A stretch of 19,211 nucleotides of DNA from Acidobacteriota bacterium (GCA_003171295.1 PMYF01000510.1:1146-20356), one strand, 5' to 3'; shown: positions 8,120 through 16,220, counted from the stretch's first letter. Numbers and translations are program-made. Notes: generated from the letters alone by a model not told the origin.

Positions 8120-10744
8120 ATGGATCGCCTTCGGTCCTTCCTGAACCTGGAACGCGGTGAGGAAGTTCCTGCCCTTCTGCTCTTCGTATATCTCACCCTC
8201 ATCATGATGGCCTACATTATTACTAAGAATGTGCGCGACGGTCTGTTTCTCCAGAAATTCAGCGGGTATATGCTGTCATATGTCTACCTGGGCATCGCCG
8301 CCATCATCAGCTTCGTGGTTGCACTCTATGTCAAGGTCTCGGCTCGCGTCGGACAGACCGCCGTGATCGTTGGGAGCCTCCTGTTTTTCATTTGCAACAT
8401 TCTTGTGCTATGGTGGGCCGTGCGTGTCCAGTTGGCTTACGTTGAGTGGGTTTTTTACATCTGGGCCAGCATCTTCGGCATTATTGTTGTCACGCAGGTT
8501 TGGACTGTTGCCAACCACGTTCTGGATCTCCGTCAGGCCAAACGCCTTTTGCCGCTCGTCGCGAGTGGCGCGATCCTGGGGAGCACGCTGGGGGGATTCA
8601 CCGCCGCACGTCTTGCCAGGTTGAAGTCCGTAGGAACAGATAACCTCATGCTGATTCTTGTCCCGCTCCTGGTCCTGGCAGGGATCGTTGCCTACCTCCT
8701 GCTGGCGCGCTACAGCAACGCGCAGACGCCGCAGGAAAAAGGGCAGAAGCGGATCAGTTTCAAGATAGCTCTCGAGGCCATCAAGGGATCCCGCTATTTG
8801 AAGCTGATCGTTGCGTTATTGGCACTTTCCAACATTGTCACGCTGGTGGTAGGCATCCAATTTGCGAACGTCGTGAAGCAAGCTTTCCTGAACAAGAATC
8901 AGATCACAGCGTTCATGGGCTCTTTCACTGCCTACTTCAGTATGGTTTCTTTTTTCCTGCAGGTGCTCACGGGTTCGTGGTTGTTGAGGAAGTTCGGGGT
9001 GAAATGGATCATCCTGGCGCTGCCGGCAGCCCTCATCGGCGGAACCCTTATTCTTGTCTTTTTTCCGTTGGCGCTTTGGGCCGGTGCGGCGCTCAAAGGC
9101 AGCGACCACACGCTCCGTTATTCGGTTGACCGAACGACCACCGAGTTGCTTTATCTTCCTTTGCCGCAGTCCACGAAGGCGGAAGTCAAAGCCGTCACGG
9201 ACATGGTCGGACAGCGTTTGGCTGACGGCGTGGGCGCGCTGCTCGTGCTTTTCGTGATACTTGCCCTAAAGGGCGGGCAAAGGAGCCTGTGCCTTCTGGA
9301 CCTGATCCTGCTCGCCCTCTGGGTCGGGACAGCACTTTTCGCGCGACATGACTACGTCGCGACCATCCGGAAGGTGTTCGAAAGGGAAGACCAGTCGAAG
9401 AAGATTATCGACATGATTTTCGGAGGTAAATCGATTGGCACCGTGGCGTCAATGCTTCACTCGAAAGATCCGGAAATAATTCTGGCCGGCATGAAGGCTG
9501 CTGTGGAAATGCGGCGCCCGGAATTGATTCCACACGAACTTCTCCACCACCCTTCCCCCCAGGTTCGCGACCGGGCCATAGAGCTCCTGAGCCTGACGGA
9601 AAACGAACTGCGCGCCCATGTCCAAACCGAAAGCAACCCGTCAGTTGGAGCCAGCGCCATCATCCGGCTCGCGACAGCGCCGCAGGCAGGGCCCGAAATG
9701 ACGACGCTGGCGCAGTTCCTCGAGCATCCGGAACTGAAAGTGCGGCTCTCCGCCGTTGTGGGCCTGGCGCGTCTCCAAGCCGCGAGCGGGGCGAAGGATG
9801 GTAGCGTCAAGCGGGCGTTGGAGGAAATCACCGCGGGGCTGGAGCCCGACTCGAAACAGTGGAAAGACGTGGCGGGGGCGCTGGGAGACATTGCGCATCC
9901 TGAAGTGGTTGACTTACACGGTCGCCTGCTTCAGCACCCTGACCCTGTCATCAAGAAGCAGGCGATCCTAAGTGCGGGGCGGGCCGGCCACCGCGAGTTG
10001 GTGCAGTTCTTGGTGCCCTTGCTGGTCGATTCGCAGTGGGCTCCCGACGCGCGGGTCGCTTTGCGCGAATACGGTCCTCGGATTCTCGGAACGATGGCCG
10101 ACATCTTTAAGGACCCGATGGATGATCTCGAAGTTCGGCGAAGTATTCCTCTGGTGCTTGCCTACATTCCGCAGCAGACGTCGGCGGATATTCTGCTAGA
10201 TGGCCTCTTCGACGCCGATGGCCTTTTGCGCTACCGCGCGATTCGCGCCTTGGGCAAGCTCCGCCTTCTCGATCCGAACCTGAAATTTGATCAGGCGAAA
10301 GTTGGCCTGCGCATCCGTGAGGATTGCGAGACCGTCCTGTGGTTCCAGCAGTCCATGCCCAAGCTGTACCCCGACGATGGAACCCAAGATCTCCTATTCC
10401 AACTCTTCAACGATAAGATCAGCCGTGGAAAGGACCGGGTCTTTCGCCTGTTGGCCCTTCGCTTGCCGCCTGCGGCCGCCATTGGCTCGTTGCTGGCCAT
10501 GGCGCAGGGGGACCGGCTCGCGAAGGCCGCGACCGCGGAATACCTGGACAATGTTTTGTCGGGGAAGGTGAAAGAATCCGTGCTCGCCGTTATCGAAGGG
10601 AAGGTAAAGCCCGCAAAGCAGACCGTGAGGCAGATCCTGGAGGCATGCCTCCGCAATCCCGATCCGATTCTGAGGGAATGCGCCGCGGCCGCCATTGCCA
10701 AGGATCGGTGGCCGAAATCAGGCCTGAAGCCAGCCTCGAACTGA
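8120..10744 (+). CDS. NTT-type (ADP/ATP carrier-like) transporter fused to HEAT repeats
   Basis: This is an 874-residue protein. Residues 1-410 are a polytopic membrane domain with about 12 hydrophobic segments. It carries the family signature around 327-350 (SDHTLRYSVDRTTTELLYLP) and the early KNVRDGLFLQKF motif (36-47), both characteristic of nucleotide (ATP/ADP) transporter-family carriers. Residues about 430-874 are soluble and built of HEAT/armadillo-like helical pairs (for example HHPSPQVRDRAIELLSL, EHPELKVRLSAVVGLARL, FDADGLLRYRAIRALGKL). The classic NTTs of intracellular bacteria and plastids lack this tail; free-living relatives often carry HEAT or cyclic-nucleotide-binding tails. 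GGGGAG at 8108-8113 supports the start. Nucleotide exchange is inferred from the family; the HEAT part probably binds another protein. It is followed after 19 nt by a cyclic-nucleotide-binding-fold gene, almost certainly in the same operon. Confidence 0.87.
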   Translation: MDRLRSFLNLERGEEVPALLLFVYLTLIMMAYIITKNVRDGLFLQKFSGYMLSYVYLGIAAIISFVVALYVKVSARVGQTAVIVGSLLFFICNILVLWWAVRVQLAYVEWVFYIWASIFGIIVVTQVWTVANHVLDLRQAKRLLPLVASGAILGSTLGGFTAARLARLKSVGTDNLMLILVPLLVLAGIVAYLLLARYSNAQTPQEKGQKRISFKIALEAIKGSRYLKLIVALLALSNIVTLVVGIQFANVVKQAFLNKNQITAFMGSFTAYFSMVSFFLQVLTGSWLLRKFGVKWIILALPAALIGGTLILVFFPLALWAGAALKGSDHTLRYSVDRTTTELLYLPLPQSTKAEVKAVTDMVGQRLADGVGALLVLFVILALKGGQRSLCLLDLILLALWVGTALFARHDYVATIRKVFEREDQSKKIIDMIFGGKSIGTVASMLHSKDPEIILAGMKAAVEMRRPELIPHELLHHPSPQVRDRAIELLSLTENELRAHVQTESNPSVGASAIIRLATAPQAGPEMTTLAQFLEHPELKVRLSAVVGLARLQAASGAKDGSVKRALEEITAGLEPDSKQWKDVAGALGDIAHPEVVDLHGRLLQHPDPVIKKQAILSAGRAGHRELVQFLVPLLVDSQWAPDARVALREYGPRILGTMADIFKDPMDDLEVRRSIPLVLAYIPQQTSADILLDGLFDADGLLRYRAIRALGKLRLLDPNLKFDQAKVGLRIREDCETVLWFQQSMPKLYPDDGTQDLLFQLFNDKISRGKDRVFRLLALRLPPAAAIGSLLAMAQGDRLAKAATAEYLDNVLSGKVKESVLAVIEGKVKPAKQTVRQILEACLRNPDPILRECAAAAIAKDRWPKSGLKPASN

Positions 10745-10763
10745 CTTAAGAAAGGACGCTCTC

Positions 10764-11240
10764 ATGGCAAGACAAAAAGCCGTTCCTCCAGAGGCTGGGA
10801 GCGGGATCGCTACTCGGCCAAACATCACTACGCAGGAAAAGGCAGAGCTCCTCCGGGGTGTGGACTTGTTTTCGCAAGCCCCCGTGGAGGAGCTATACCC
10901 TCTCGCCACGCTTGCTCGCGAAAGGGGCTTCCCCGCGAAGTGGGTCATTTTCCAAGAAACCGACATCGCGGACGCCTTCTACATCGTGGTGCATGGGCAA
11001 GTCGAGTGTGTGTCGAAGCCTGGGGATGTTCGGGAAGTGTTGGGACCGGAGAAGGTTTTCGGGCTCTATTCAGCGCTGACGCGCGAATCGCGATATGCAA
11101 GAGCCACTGCCCTGCAAGACACGGTGGCGATCTCCATTGCCGCCGGGGACCTTTTTACCCTGCTATCGAACAACATGGAAATCGTTGAGAGCATGTTCAA
11201 ACACTTCGTCCGAAAGCTAGGGATGGGCACGCGGGGATGA
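10764..11240 (+). CDS. Single-domain cyclic-nucleotide-binding-fold protein with degenerate pocket
   Basis: This is a 158-residue protein with one CAP-like beta-roll: LLRGVDLFSQAPVEELYPLA, then GFPAKWVIFQETDIADAFYIVVHGQVEC, then VFGLYSALTRESRYARATAL and a helical end (MFKHFVRKLG). In the phosphate-binding cassette the usual FGE is FGL, so the ribose-binding glutamate is absent. The arginine of RxAxxxA (RYARATA) is kept. No helix-turn-helix domain is present, so it is not a complete CRP-type regulator. AAAGGA lies 7 nt before the ATG. Its position directly after the transporter suggests it is a regulatory subunit of that transporter; in some relatives the same domain is fused to the transporter. 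Binding of cAMP or cGMP is doubtful without the glutamate; it may sense another ligand or be structural. Confidence 0.85.
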   Translation: MARQKAVPPEAGSGIATRPNITTQEKAELLRGVDLFSQAPVEELYPLATLARERGFPAKWVIFQETDIADAFYIVVHGQVECVSKPGDVREVLGPEKVFGLYSALTRESRYARATALQDTVAISIAAGDLFTLLSNNMEIVESMFKHFVRKLGMGTRG

Positions 11241-11407
11241 AGCGTATTCTCTGGTCCATTTCGGGGGAAGTGGGCGGGGATTGGCTTCGGTTCTCATCGC
11301 ATTACCTTGCAGGGATGGGACGCGTTGTGGGCTTGCAGGAAAGCCTGCATGCCAAGGGTGTGCGGTTAATGCCGTGGGCTGAAGCGCCAGTTGTTCGATT
11401 TCGCTGA
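11237..11407 (+). CDS. Possible 56-residue ORF coupled by ATGA overlap
   Basis: A 56-codon frame starts with ATG at 11237, overlapping the TGA of the preceding gene (ATGA), and is preceded by GCGGGG. The product (MKRILWSISGEVGGDW...) has no recognised domain. The arrangement is what translational coupling looks like, but a chance open frame of this length in GC-rich DNA is quite possible. Confidence 0.3.
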   Translation: MKRILWSISGEVGGDWLRFSSHYLAGMGRVVGLQESLHAKGVRLMPWAEAPVVRFR

Positions 11408-11553
11408 GCGCCGCCATTTGGCAGCGGGCTTGCTCAACGGCAAGTAGCAACTCGGGGGTGCCTTTACAAATGACTCCCCCAGGGTTAACATCCGGTTTAA
11501 TGATAGAGGATTAAGTCCCCGAGTACGACCTACCCAGCCGCCGGGAGGCCCGC

Positions 11554-13032
11554 ATGGTGGACGATGACGAAACCCAAATAGACGTCGATCCTGACCCTGG
11601 TCTTGATCAAAAGGAAAAGCGCAAAGGGGGAAAACTCTCTCCCGGAGAGGTGCTGGTTGGCCGTTACCGGATCGAGCGCCTTATTGACAGCGGGGGAATG
11701 GGGGAAGTTTACCGTGCTCACGACATGCGTTTGAGATGCACGGTGGCGCTCAAGAGGATCAAACCGGAGCTCCTCCGGGACCCGCAATTCCGAAAGCGTA
11801 TTGCCCTCGAAGTACAAGCCGCGGCAGTCATAAACCATCCTGCCATAGTGCGAGCCACCGACAAATACGATGATGGGCGTGAAATGGTTTTTATCGTGTA
11901 CGAGTTTGTGGAAGGAGAAACCCTTGACGCTCGGCTCGGTGAGGAGGCGTTTTCACAAAAGCAGATTCTGCACATTGGTATCGAGGCCGCGGTAGCCTTA
12001 ACGGCCGCGCATGCGAGGGGCTTCATACATCGTGACCTTAAACCCAAGAATCTTATGCTGGTGACTCAGCCGGATGGATCCCGCCACGTGAAGATTCTGG
12101 ATTTTGGCTTAGCGAAGAAAGTAAAGGTCGTTTCCGAATCGGCCCCAGTCGAGGGCGGTGAAACGCCGTTCACGGACATAACGAAGTCGGTAGCGATGAT
12201 TATTGGCACCCCTGACTACATGTCTCCCGAGCAGGCCTTCCCTAAACCGGTCGACTTTCGGACCGACATCTATTCCTTGGGGCTCGTCTTATATGAAATG
12301 CTGGCGGGCTTTAATCCGTTTGCGGGGAAAGATCCCAATTCGTCTCGCAGACGCGTCCTGGAAATGCCCACTCCCCCTCTGCCTAATCTAACTACCAACC
12401 AACCGCAGTATGTCGAACTCGACCGCATTCTGCGCAAATGCCTTTCGAAGCAGCCCGAGGAACGGTATCCATCAATGGGCGAACTGTTGGCGGACCTCAC
12501 CAAGGTGGAGGAGAGAGCGGACGGAGAATCACAGGCGGTTTCACGCCGTTCAGGAGTGCGGTGGCGGTACCTCGCACTATTTTGCGCAATTCAGGTCGGC
12601 TATCTCGCGATGTACGCAGCGGCGTATTTCTATCTGCCCGAGAATACTCACCGCTTACCATTTTTTCTGCTGCCTCATGCGTATTCGGTTGTCACATACA
12701 CTCTGATCATTTTATGCGCCGCGGCAACGGTCCATCTGTACCTTCTTGGGGCTGTGGCCTTCGACTACGAAGACCTAGGCCCCTTGTTTCATCGCGCTTT
12801 CCCATTGGTCCTAGTATTGGATTTGGTTTGGGCTCTTTCGCCGCTTCTGCTTTTCCTCAAATTAGGAGCCATCATGCTTCTAGGCGTGCCGGCCCTTGCT
12901 CTTCTACCTTTTTCACAACGCACCTTGATATCGATGGCCTATGGTCGTCGAGGCGGGCGCAGTTCAGCAGCCCCAGCCACAAATTCCTCCGCGAGCGGGG
13001 GTGGCTCGTCCCCCACTCCTCCTCTGTCCTGA
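11554..13032 (+). CDS. Eukaryotic-type Ser/Thr protein kinase with multi-pass membrane C-terminus
   Basis: This is a 492-residue protein. The kinase domain spans about 36-318, with a glycine loop (IDSGGMGEVY, 44-53), K67 in ALKRIK, HRDLKPKN (159-166), DFG (183-185), GTPDYMSPEQA (218-228) and RTDIYSLG (236-243). All catalytic residues are present, so it should be active. An acidic and basic N-terminal stretch precedes the domain. Residues about 338-455 contain four predicted membrane segments instead of the usual single span plus sensor, and the tail is Ser/Gly/Pro-rich. GGGAGG lies 5 nt before the ATG. No sensor domain (PASTA, WD40 or TPR) is visible, so any stimulus would be sensed by or through the membrane part. 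The upstream 146 nt presumably hold its promoter. The target is unknown; the neighbouring transporter operon is one possibility, from position only. Confidence 0.92.
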   Translation: MVDDDETQIDVDPDPGLDQKEKRKGGKLSPGEVLVGRYRIERLIDSGGMGEVYRAHDMRLRCTVALKRIKPELLRDPQFRKRIALEVQAAAVINHPAIVRATDKYDDGREMVFIVYEFVEGETLDARLGEEAFSQKQILHIGIEAAVALTAAHARGFIHRDLKPKNLMLVTQPDGSRHVKILDFGLAKKVKVVSESAPVEGGETPFTDITKSVAMIIGTPDYMSPEQAFPKPVDFRTDIYSLGLVLYEMLAGFNPFAGKDPNSSRRRVLEMPTPPLPNLTTNQPQYVELDRILRKCLSKQPEERYPSMGELLADLTKVEERADGESQAVSRRSGVRWRYLALFCAIQVGYLAMYAAAYFYLPENTHRLPFFLLPHAYSVVTYTLIILCAAATVHLYLLGAVAFDYEDLGPLFHRAFPLVLVLDLVWALSPLLLFLKLGAIMLLGVPALALLPFSQRTLISMAYGRRGGRSSAAPATNSSASGGGSSPTPPLS

Positions 13033-13221
13033 AGGGGTTGAGAGGCGGACCCAGATGCGGTAGCCCTCCCTACTGCCGCAAAAGGGACTAGGATCCGGCT
13101 TACTTGGCTGACGCTACGGTTTCTTATTCATGTCTAATGCGTAAGGGGTCCACGCTTTGGAATCGACGCTCGGTTGATGCTCACGGCGGCACTTCAACAA
13201 ACGCGAAAACCGGCGGTGACC

Positions 13222-14000
13222 ATGCAAATAGAATCAGGCAGAATCTCAAGGCGAACCTTTTTGGGGAAATCAAGCGTCGCGGTTGCCATCGTATTCGCGA
13301 TCGCCATGGTCCGGCCAGGACTGAGCCGAGGACCCGGTGAAAAGCCCCCGGGCATGGGGGTTATCGTACTTCTGGGACCGCCCGGAGCGGGCAAGAGTGA
13401 GCAGGGGCGGCGGTTGGCCGAGCGGCATGCCATTCCCGTCATCTCGACCGGCGACCTGCTGCGAGACCACGTCCAGCGCGAAACCAAACTCGGCCGTCAA
13501 GCTGACTCTTACATGAAAGCCGGGAAGCTGGCCCCGACTCTCTGATGAACCTGATCCTCGAGGAGCGGCTATCGCAGCGCGACTGTAAACAGGGATTCAT
13601 CCTGGATGGCTACCCACGATCCCTCGCACAGGCTGAGAGCCTCGACGGCCTGCTGAAAGAAAAGGTTCTGACGCCGCACGTCATCCTCCTGGATGTTCCG
13701 AGGGAACGCGTGCTGAGGCTCCTAAGTGGGCGGCGTGTTTGCCCTCTCTGTCGGCGCAGCTACAACATCTACTACCAGCCACCCAAGACGGAAGGCGTGT
13801 GCGACGTCGACAACACCCGGCTAGTTCAACGTTCGGATGACCAGGAGGACGTGATCCGGCGGCGGTTAGACACCTATCAGGAGGAGACGCAGCCCGCCAT
13901 CAACTACTACGAGGACCAGGGCCGTCTCACGCGCGCCAATGGCAGCCAGAGGCCAGAGAAAGTGGCGGCGGAAATCGAGTCGAAGCTTCCCTCTCAATGA
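13222..14000 (+). pseudogene. Adenylate-kinase-family gene with Tat-type signal, split by a -1 frameshift
   Basis: Read with one -1 shift, the product is about 259 residues: a 44-residue N-terminal extension and then a normal-length adenylate kinase. The extension has a twin-arginine motif (SRRTFLGK, R10-R11) and a hydrophobic core (VAVAIVFAIAM) with an AIA site at 26-28. The kinase follows: GPPGAGKSEQ (P-loop, 52-61, where GPPGAGKGTQ is usual), STGDLLRDHV, then, after the shift, GFILDGYPRS, the LID with CPLCRR and later CDVD as a zinc-type C-x2-C / C-x2-D set, and RRLDTYQEET. The first frame ends in TGA at 13543-13545. The second begins in frame with P-D-S-L-M-N-L-I, which continues the family pattern exactly if GCCCCG at 13531-13536 had one more C. 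This could be a real mutation or a homopolymer sequencing error. The enzyme interconverts AMP, ATP and ADP; export is inferred from the signal. Confidence 0.8.
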
Positions 14001-14048
14001 CAGTTGAGGACATCAAACTAGGTCCCCATCGGACGTAATTCGCCCTCC

Positions 14049-14406
14049 CTAAAGATTGACCTTGAGCGAGGTATTGGATTCGCGTCGGCCGATGTACCAC
14101 ATCCGCCAGTCCACAACAAACAAGCCTAGGCGTTCCGAGATTGTGCCAGAAGCCCGGTTAAGCGACGAGGCCAAGCGATTGCCAAGTAGGAATCGGAAAT
14201 TCTGATTGAACTTCTCAGAAAATTCCTCCATGCGACGGTCGGGGAAAGGGTGTGGCCCCAAGTCCGAGATCCTGGGATCTCTTCTGGATGCTGCGGATTT
14301 CAGGTTCCCGATCGGCCCGCTTGTATCGGTCGCGTTCCCCGGCCAGAATCGTCTTGAGGGTAGCCATGCCGGTCACCCCGTTCAGGTCGCTGCTCGCGTG
14401 GGCCAA
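14049..14406 (-). pseudogene. Possible decayed minus-strand gene in two frames
   Basis: Two minus-strand frames meet near 14240: one from 14406 (MAHASSDLNGV...ILAGERDRYKRADREPE) and one ending at 14049 (FSEKFNQNFRFLLG...VVDWRMWYIGRRESNTSLKV). Together they would give about 115 residues if one frameshift joined them in the PHPFPDRRMEEF area. The composition looks protein-like in both pieces, but I recognise no family. It overlaps the foreign-looking 5' part of the plus-strand exonuclease frame, so at most one of the two is meaningful there. Confidence 0.3.
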
Positions 14407-15111
14407 CGGGTTAAAAATGCTCCGCCGTGGAGAGGTGTTTTTTCACAAGTCGCCTCTCGATTGCAGGACAGAATTGTAGTGTGTCATACGCCCTTCGACA
14501 AACTGGCCCTGACACGGGCGTGCGACCGCTCTGGTTTGACCAGATGCGAATGCACGTGGCTAGATTCGGCGAGGGTGGTCAGGAGGGCGTGGCCGGAGTT
14601 CTCCAAGTCAGGGTATAGGCTCTCCAACGTAGCAGCGCATTTCGGTATTGATTACCGAGCGCATGATGCACTCGAGGATGCCCGGTGTGCTGGAATGCTG
14701 CTGCTCCGCGCTATTGCTGATACCAGTCTAAGCTTGGAACAGTGGCTTGTCCGTGTAACGCAGCCAATTGACTCAGACTCAAGGGGTCGCCATGAGAGAG
14801 ACGGAAATCCAGATGGCGAGCTTTTTGGCGAGGTTCTTGTGTTTACCGGGTCATTGTCAATTCTTCGCCGTGAAGCGGCGGATGCGGCTGCGACAGCGGG
14901 ATGCCGCGTCGATGGCGGCGTCACGAAGGACACGACGCTGCTGGTAGTGGGCGACCAGGACCTGCGGAAACTTGCTGGCCACGAGAAGAGCAAAAAGCAC
15001 GTGAAGGCCGAACAGCTTATTGGTCACGGTCAGCCCATTCGCATTATCGGTGAAGGTGATTTCATGCGTATCGTGTCGCGGTCTGATGCGTCTAACAAAG
15101 CGACTAAGTAG
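14206..15111 (+). CDS. N-terminally truncated DEDDh exonuclease-BRCT protein
   Basis: Recognisable homology starts near 14430 (FSQVASRLQDRIVVCHTPFD) and runs to the stop. It comprises the second half of a DnaQ-type 3'-5' exonuclease domain with the Exo II aspartate (HTPFDKLAL) and the Exo III histidine/aspartate (HDALEDARCAG), then a linker (RDGNPDGELFGE) and a complete BRCT domain (EVLVFTGSLSILRREAADAA, GVTKDTTLLVVGDQD, KSKKHVKAEQL). The Exo I motif (DxET) and about 75 residues before it are missing in every plus frame. The first 75 residues of this frame have no similarity to the family. Without Exo I the metal site is incomplete, so nuclease activity is unlikely and the gene is probably a pseudogene, although its BRCT part is intact. 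No convincing ribosome site was found at 14206; the true start, if any, may be further in. Confidence 0.65.
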   Translation: MNFSENSSMRRSGKGCGPKSEILGSLLDAADFRFPIGPLVSVAFPGQNRLEGSHAGHPVQVAARVGQRVKNAPPWRGVFSQVASRLQDRIVVCHTPFDKLALTRACDRSGLTRCECTWLDSARVVRRAWPEFSKSGYRLSNVAAHFGIDYRAHDALEDARCAGMLLLRAIADTSLSLEQWLVRVTQPIDSDSRGRHERDGNPDGELFGEVLVFTGSLSILRREAADAAATAGCRVDGGVTKDTTLLVVGDQDLRKLAGHEKSKKHVKAEQLIGHGQPIRIIGEGDFMRIVSRSDASNKATK

Positions 15112-15114
15112 GGA

Positions 15115-15140
15115 GCCTGGGAGGGGGGAATCCCCCAGGC
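15115..15140 (+). repeat. Inverted repeat after the exonuclease-BRCT gene
   Basis: GCCTGGG (15115-15121) and CCCAGGC (15134-15140) form a perfect 7-bp stem around a 12-nt G-rich loop, four bases after the stop codon. The position suits a transcript end, but no T-run follows, so a Rho-independent terminator is not assured. Confidence 0.45.
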
Positions 15141-15190
15141 CCTATGCCCGCCGTGCCAGAGGAGAGTATTTAGACTCAGGAGCAACCAAA

Positions 15191-15478
15191 ATGACTCCCA
15201 AATACACACCCGCTAACATTGACGAAGTCACGCAGGTCTTCCCGGCCCACGTCCTGGACCTGATGCCGAAGATGGAGGACATCCCGGAGGAGTTCCGGCA
15301 CGGGAACACCCCCTGGGACAGGCTGTTCTCGGCGTGGTTCTTCTGCGGCCTGTCCAAGCTAGAGCTGACGCTGGCCGAGGGAATCGACAAGGACAAGGCG
15401 CTACGGCACGATTCCAGCGTAGACCGAGTATTTGAGAAGTTGCAGGATGCGTCTGGCGGGAGCGCTCAAACGGCTTAG
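15191..15478 (+). CDS. Small hypothetical protein, 95 residues
   Basis: The start ATG is preceded by AGGAG with an 8-nt spacing, which fixes it 57 codons inside a longer open frame. The soluble product (MTPKYTPANIDEVTQVFPAH...) has a conserved-looking middle (FSAWFFCGLSKLELTLAEGIDKDKAL in part) and resembles short proteins found scattered in phage and accessory regions. No catalytic or binding motif is visible and I do not assign a function. It follows the exonuclease-BRCT gene by 79 nt, separated by the inverted repeat. Confidence 0.65.
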   Translation: MTPKYTPANIDEVTQVFPAHVLDLMPKMEDIPEEFRHGNTPWDRLFSAWFFCGLSKLELTLAEGIDKDKALRHDSSVDRVFEKLQDASGGSAQTA

Positions 15479-15893
15479 GTCATGGTCCATTGACTGTAGC
15501 CATTTGACCACCCCGCCGTGCCGAAACTGCCGCTCAAAACACGGCGTTTAGCTCCCACCGGGAAGCCGACTTTATAAACCACCTGCCCGGATGCCGGTTC
15601 ATGGCCGTCGCAGCCATTCCTTCCTCCCATGACAACTCAGGTGTTTCTTGCACGGGACTGTCTTCTCATGCAGCCATCCTTTCAAGGCACTCCCCAGACT
15701 GGATGACCGGGGTTGGGTCAATGATACCTGCGAGCAAGATGAAGCAGGGTTCCGCCCAATGCCCAGCCGGTTGCACATCCTTGGACTTCTTTCCCCGACA
15801 TTGTATCTCGGTTGTCACTGCGTTATCATGCGCCACGTTCGGTGTGCAGTGTCCTAATTTCAGAGTAGTCAAATTCGGTGCGCAGAGGCTGGG
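15479..15893. other. Intergenic stretch without recognised gene
   Basis: Open frames in these 415 nt (for example from 15601) lack ribosome sites and family similarity. TTCGGTGTGCAG and TTCGGTGCGCAG occur about 34 nt apart at 15839 and 15873, just upstream of the next gene; they could be a direct-repeat operator or chance. Confidence 0.4.
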
Positions 15894-16220
15894 ATGAAGA
15901 CATTGCGTTTTATTTACAGCAACGGCTTGTCGGATTGCCACAAGACAAAAGCACTCTTGGTACGTAGCAGGGAAGGTGGATTCGTGACTCGAAACTGCTT
16001 GAGATGCGGAAAGCCTGGCTACGTCGGTCCGCATCACTTACCAAACTTAGAGTGTGAATTCTGCGGCGGTCCTCTGGTGGTTAAGCTGCTAGACAAAAAC
16101 TATTGCTACATTTGCGGAAAATGCGACCGACAATGGGAACTCCCGTCACTCCTACCTCACTGGACAGAATTGTTCCAATATTCCGGCCTCCTGGCCCCAG
16201 GCGACGGAAGTTTCACTTAG
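15894..16220 (+). CDS. Cysteine-rich putative zinc-ribbon protein
   Basis: This is a 108-residue product with seven cysteines in zinc-binding spacing: C35-x2-C38 (NCLRCGK), C54-x2-C57 (CEFCGG) and C71-x2-C74-x2-C77 (CYICGKC). H47 and H48 lie between the first two pairs. Two zinc ribbons are likely. AGAGG lies 5 nt before the ATG. The C-terminal 30 residues are Trp/Leu-rich (WELPSLLPHWTELFQYSGLL). I do not recognise a specific family. Zinc ribbons of this kind act in nucleic-acid or protein binding, which is only a guess here. Confidence 0.6.
   Translation: MKTLRFIYSNGLSDCHKTKALLVRSREGGFVTRNCLRCGKPGYVGPHHLPNLECEFCGGPLVVKLLDKNYCYICGKCDRQWELPSLLPHWTELFQYSGLLAPGDGSFT

Noticed and set aside
7681..8205. 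174-codon minus-strand frame across the transporter start
   Set aside because: It overlaps the transporter's ribosome site and start, is Arg/Ser-rich and has no recognisable domain.
13531..13545. Programmed -1 ribosomal frameshift in the adenylate kinase gene
   Set aside because: GGCCCCG is not a canonical slippery heptamer and no downstream stem was evident; mutation or sequencing error is simpler.
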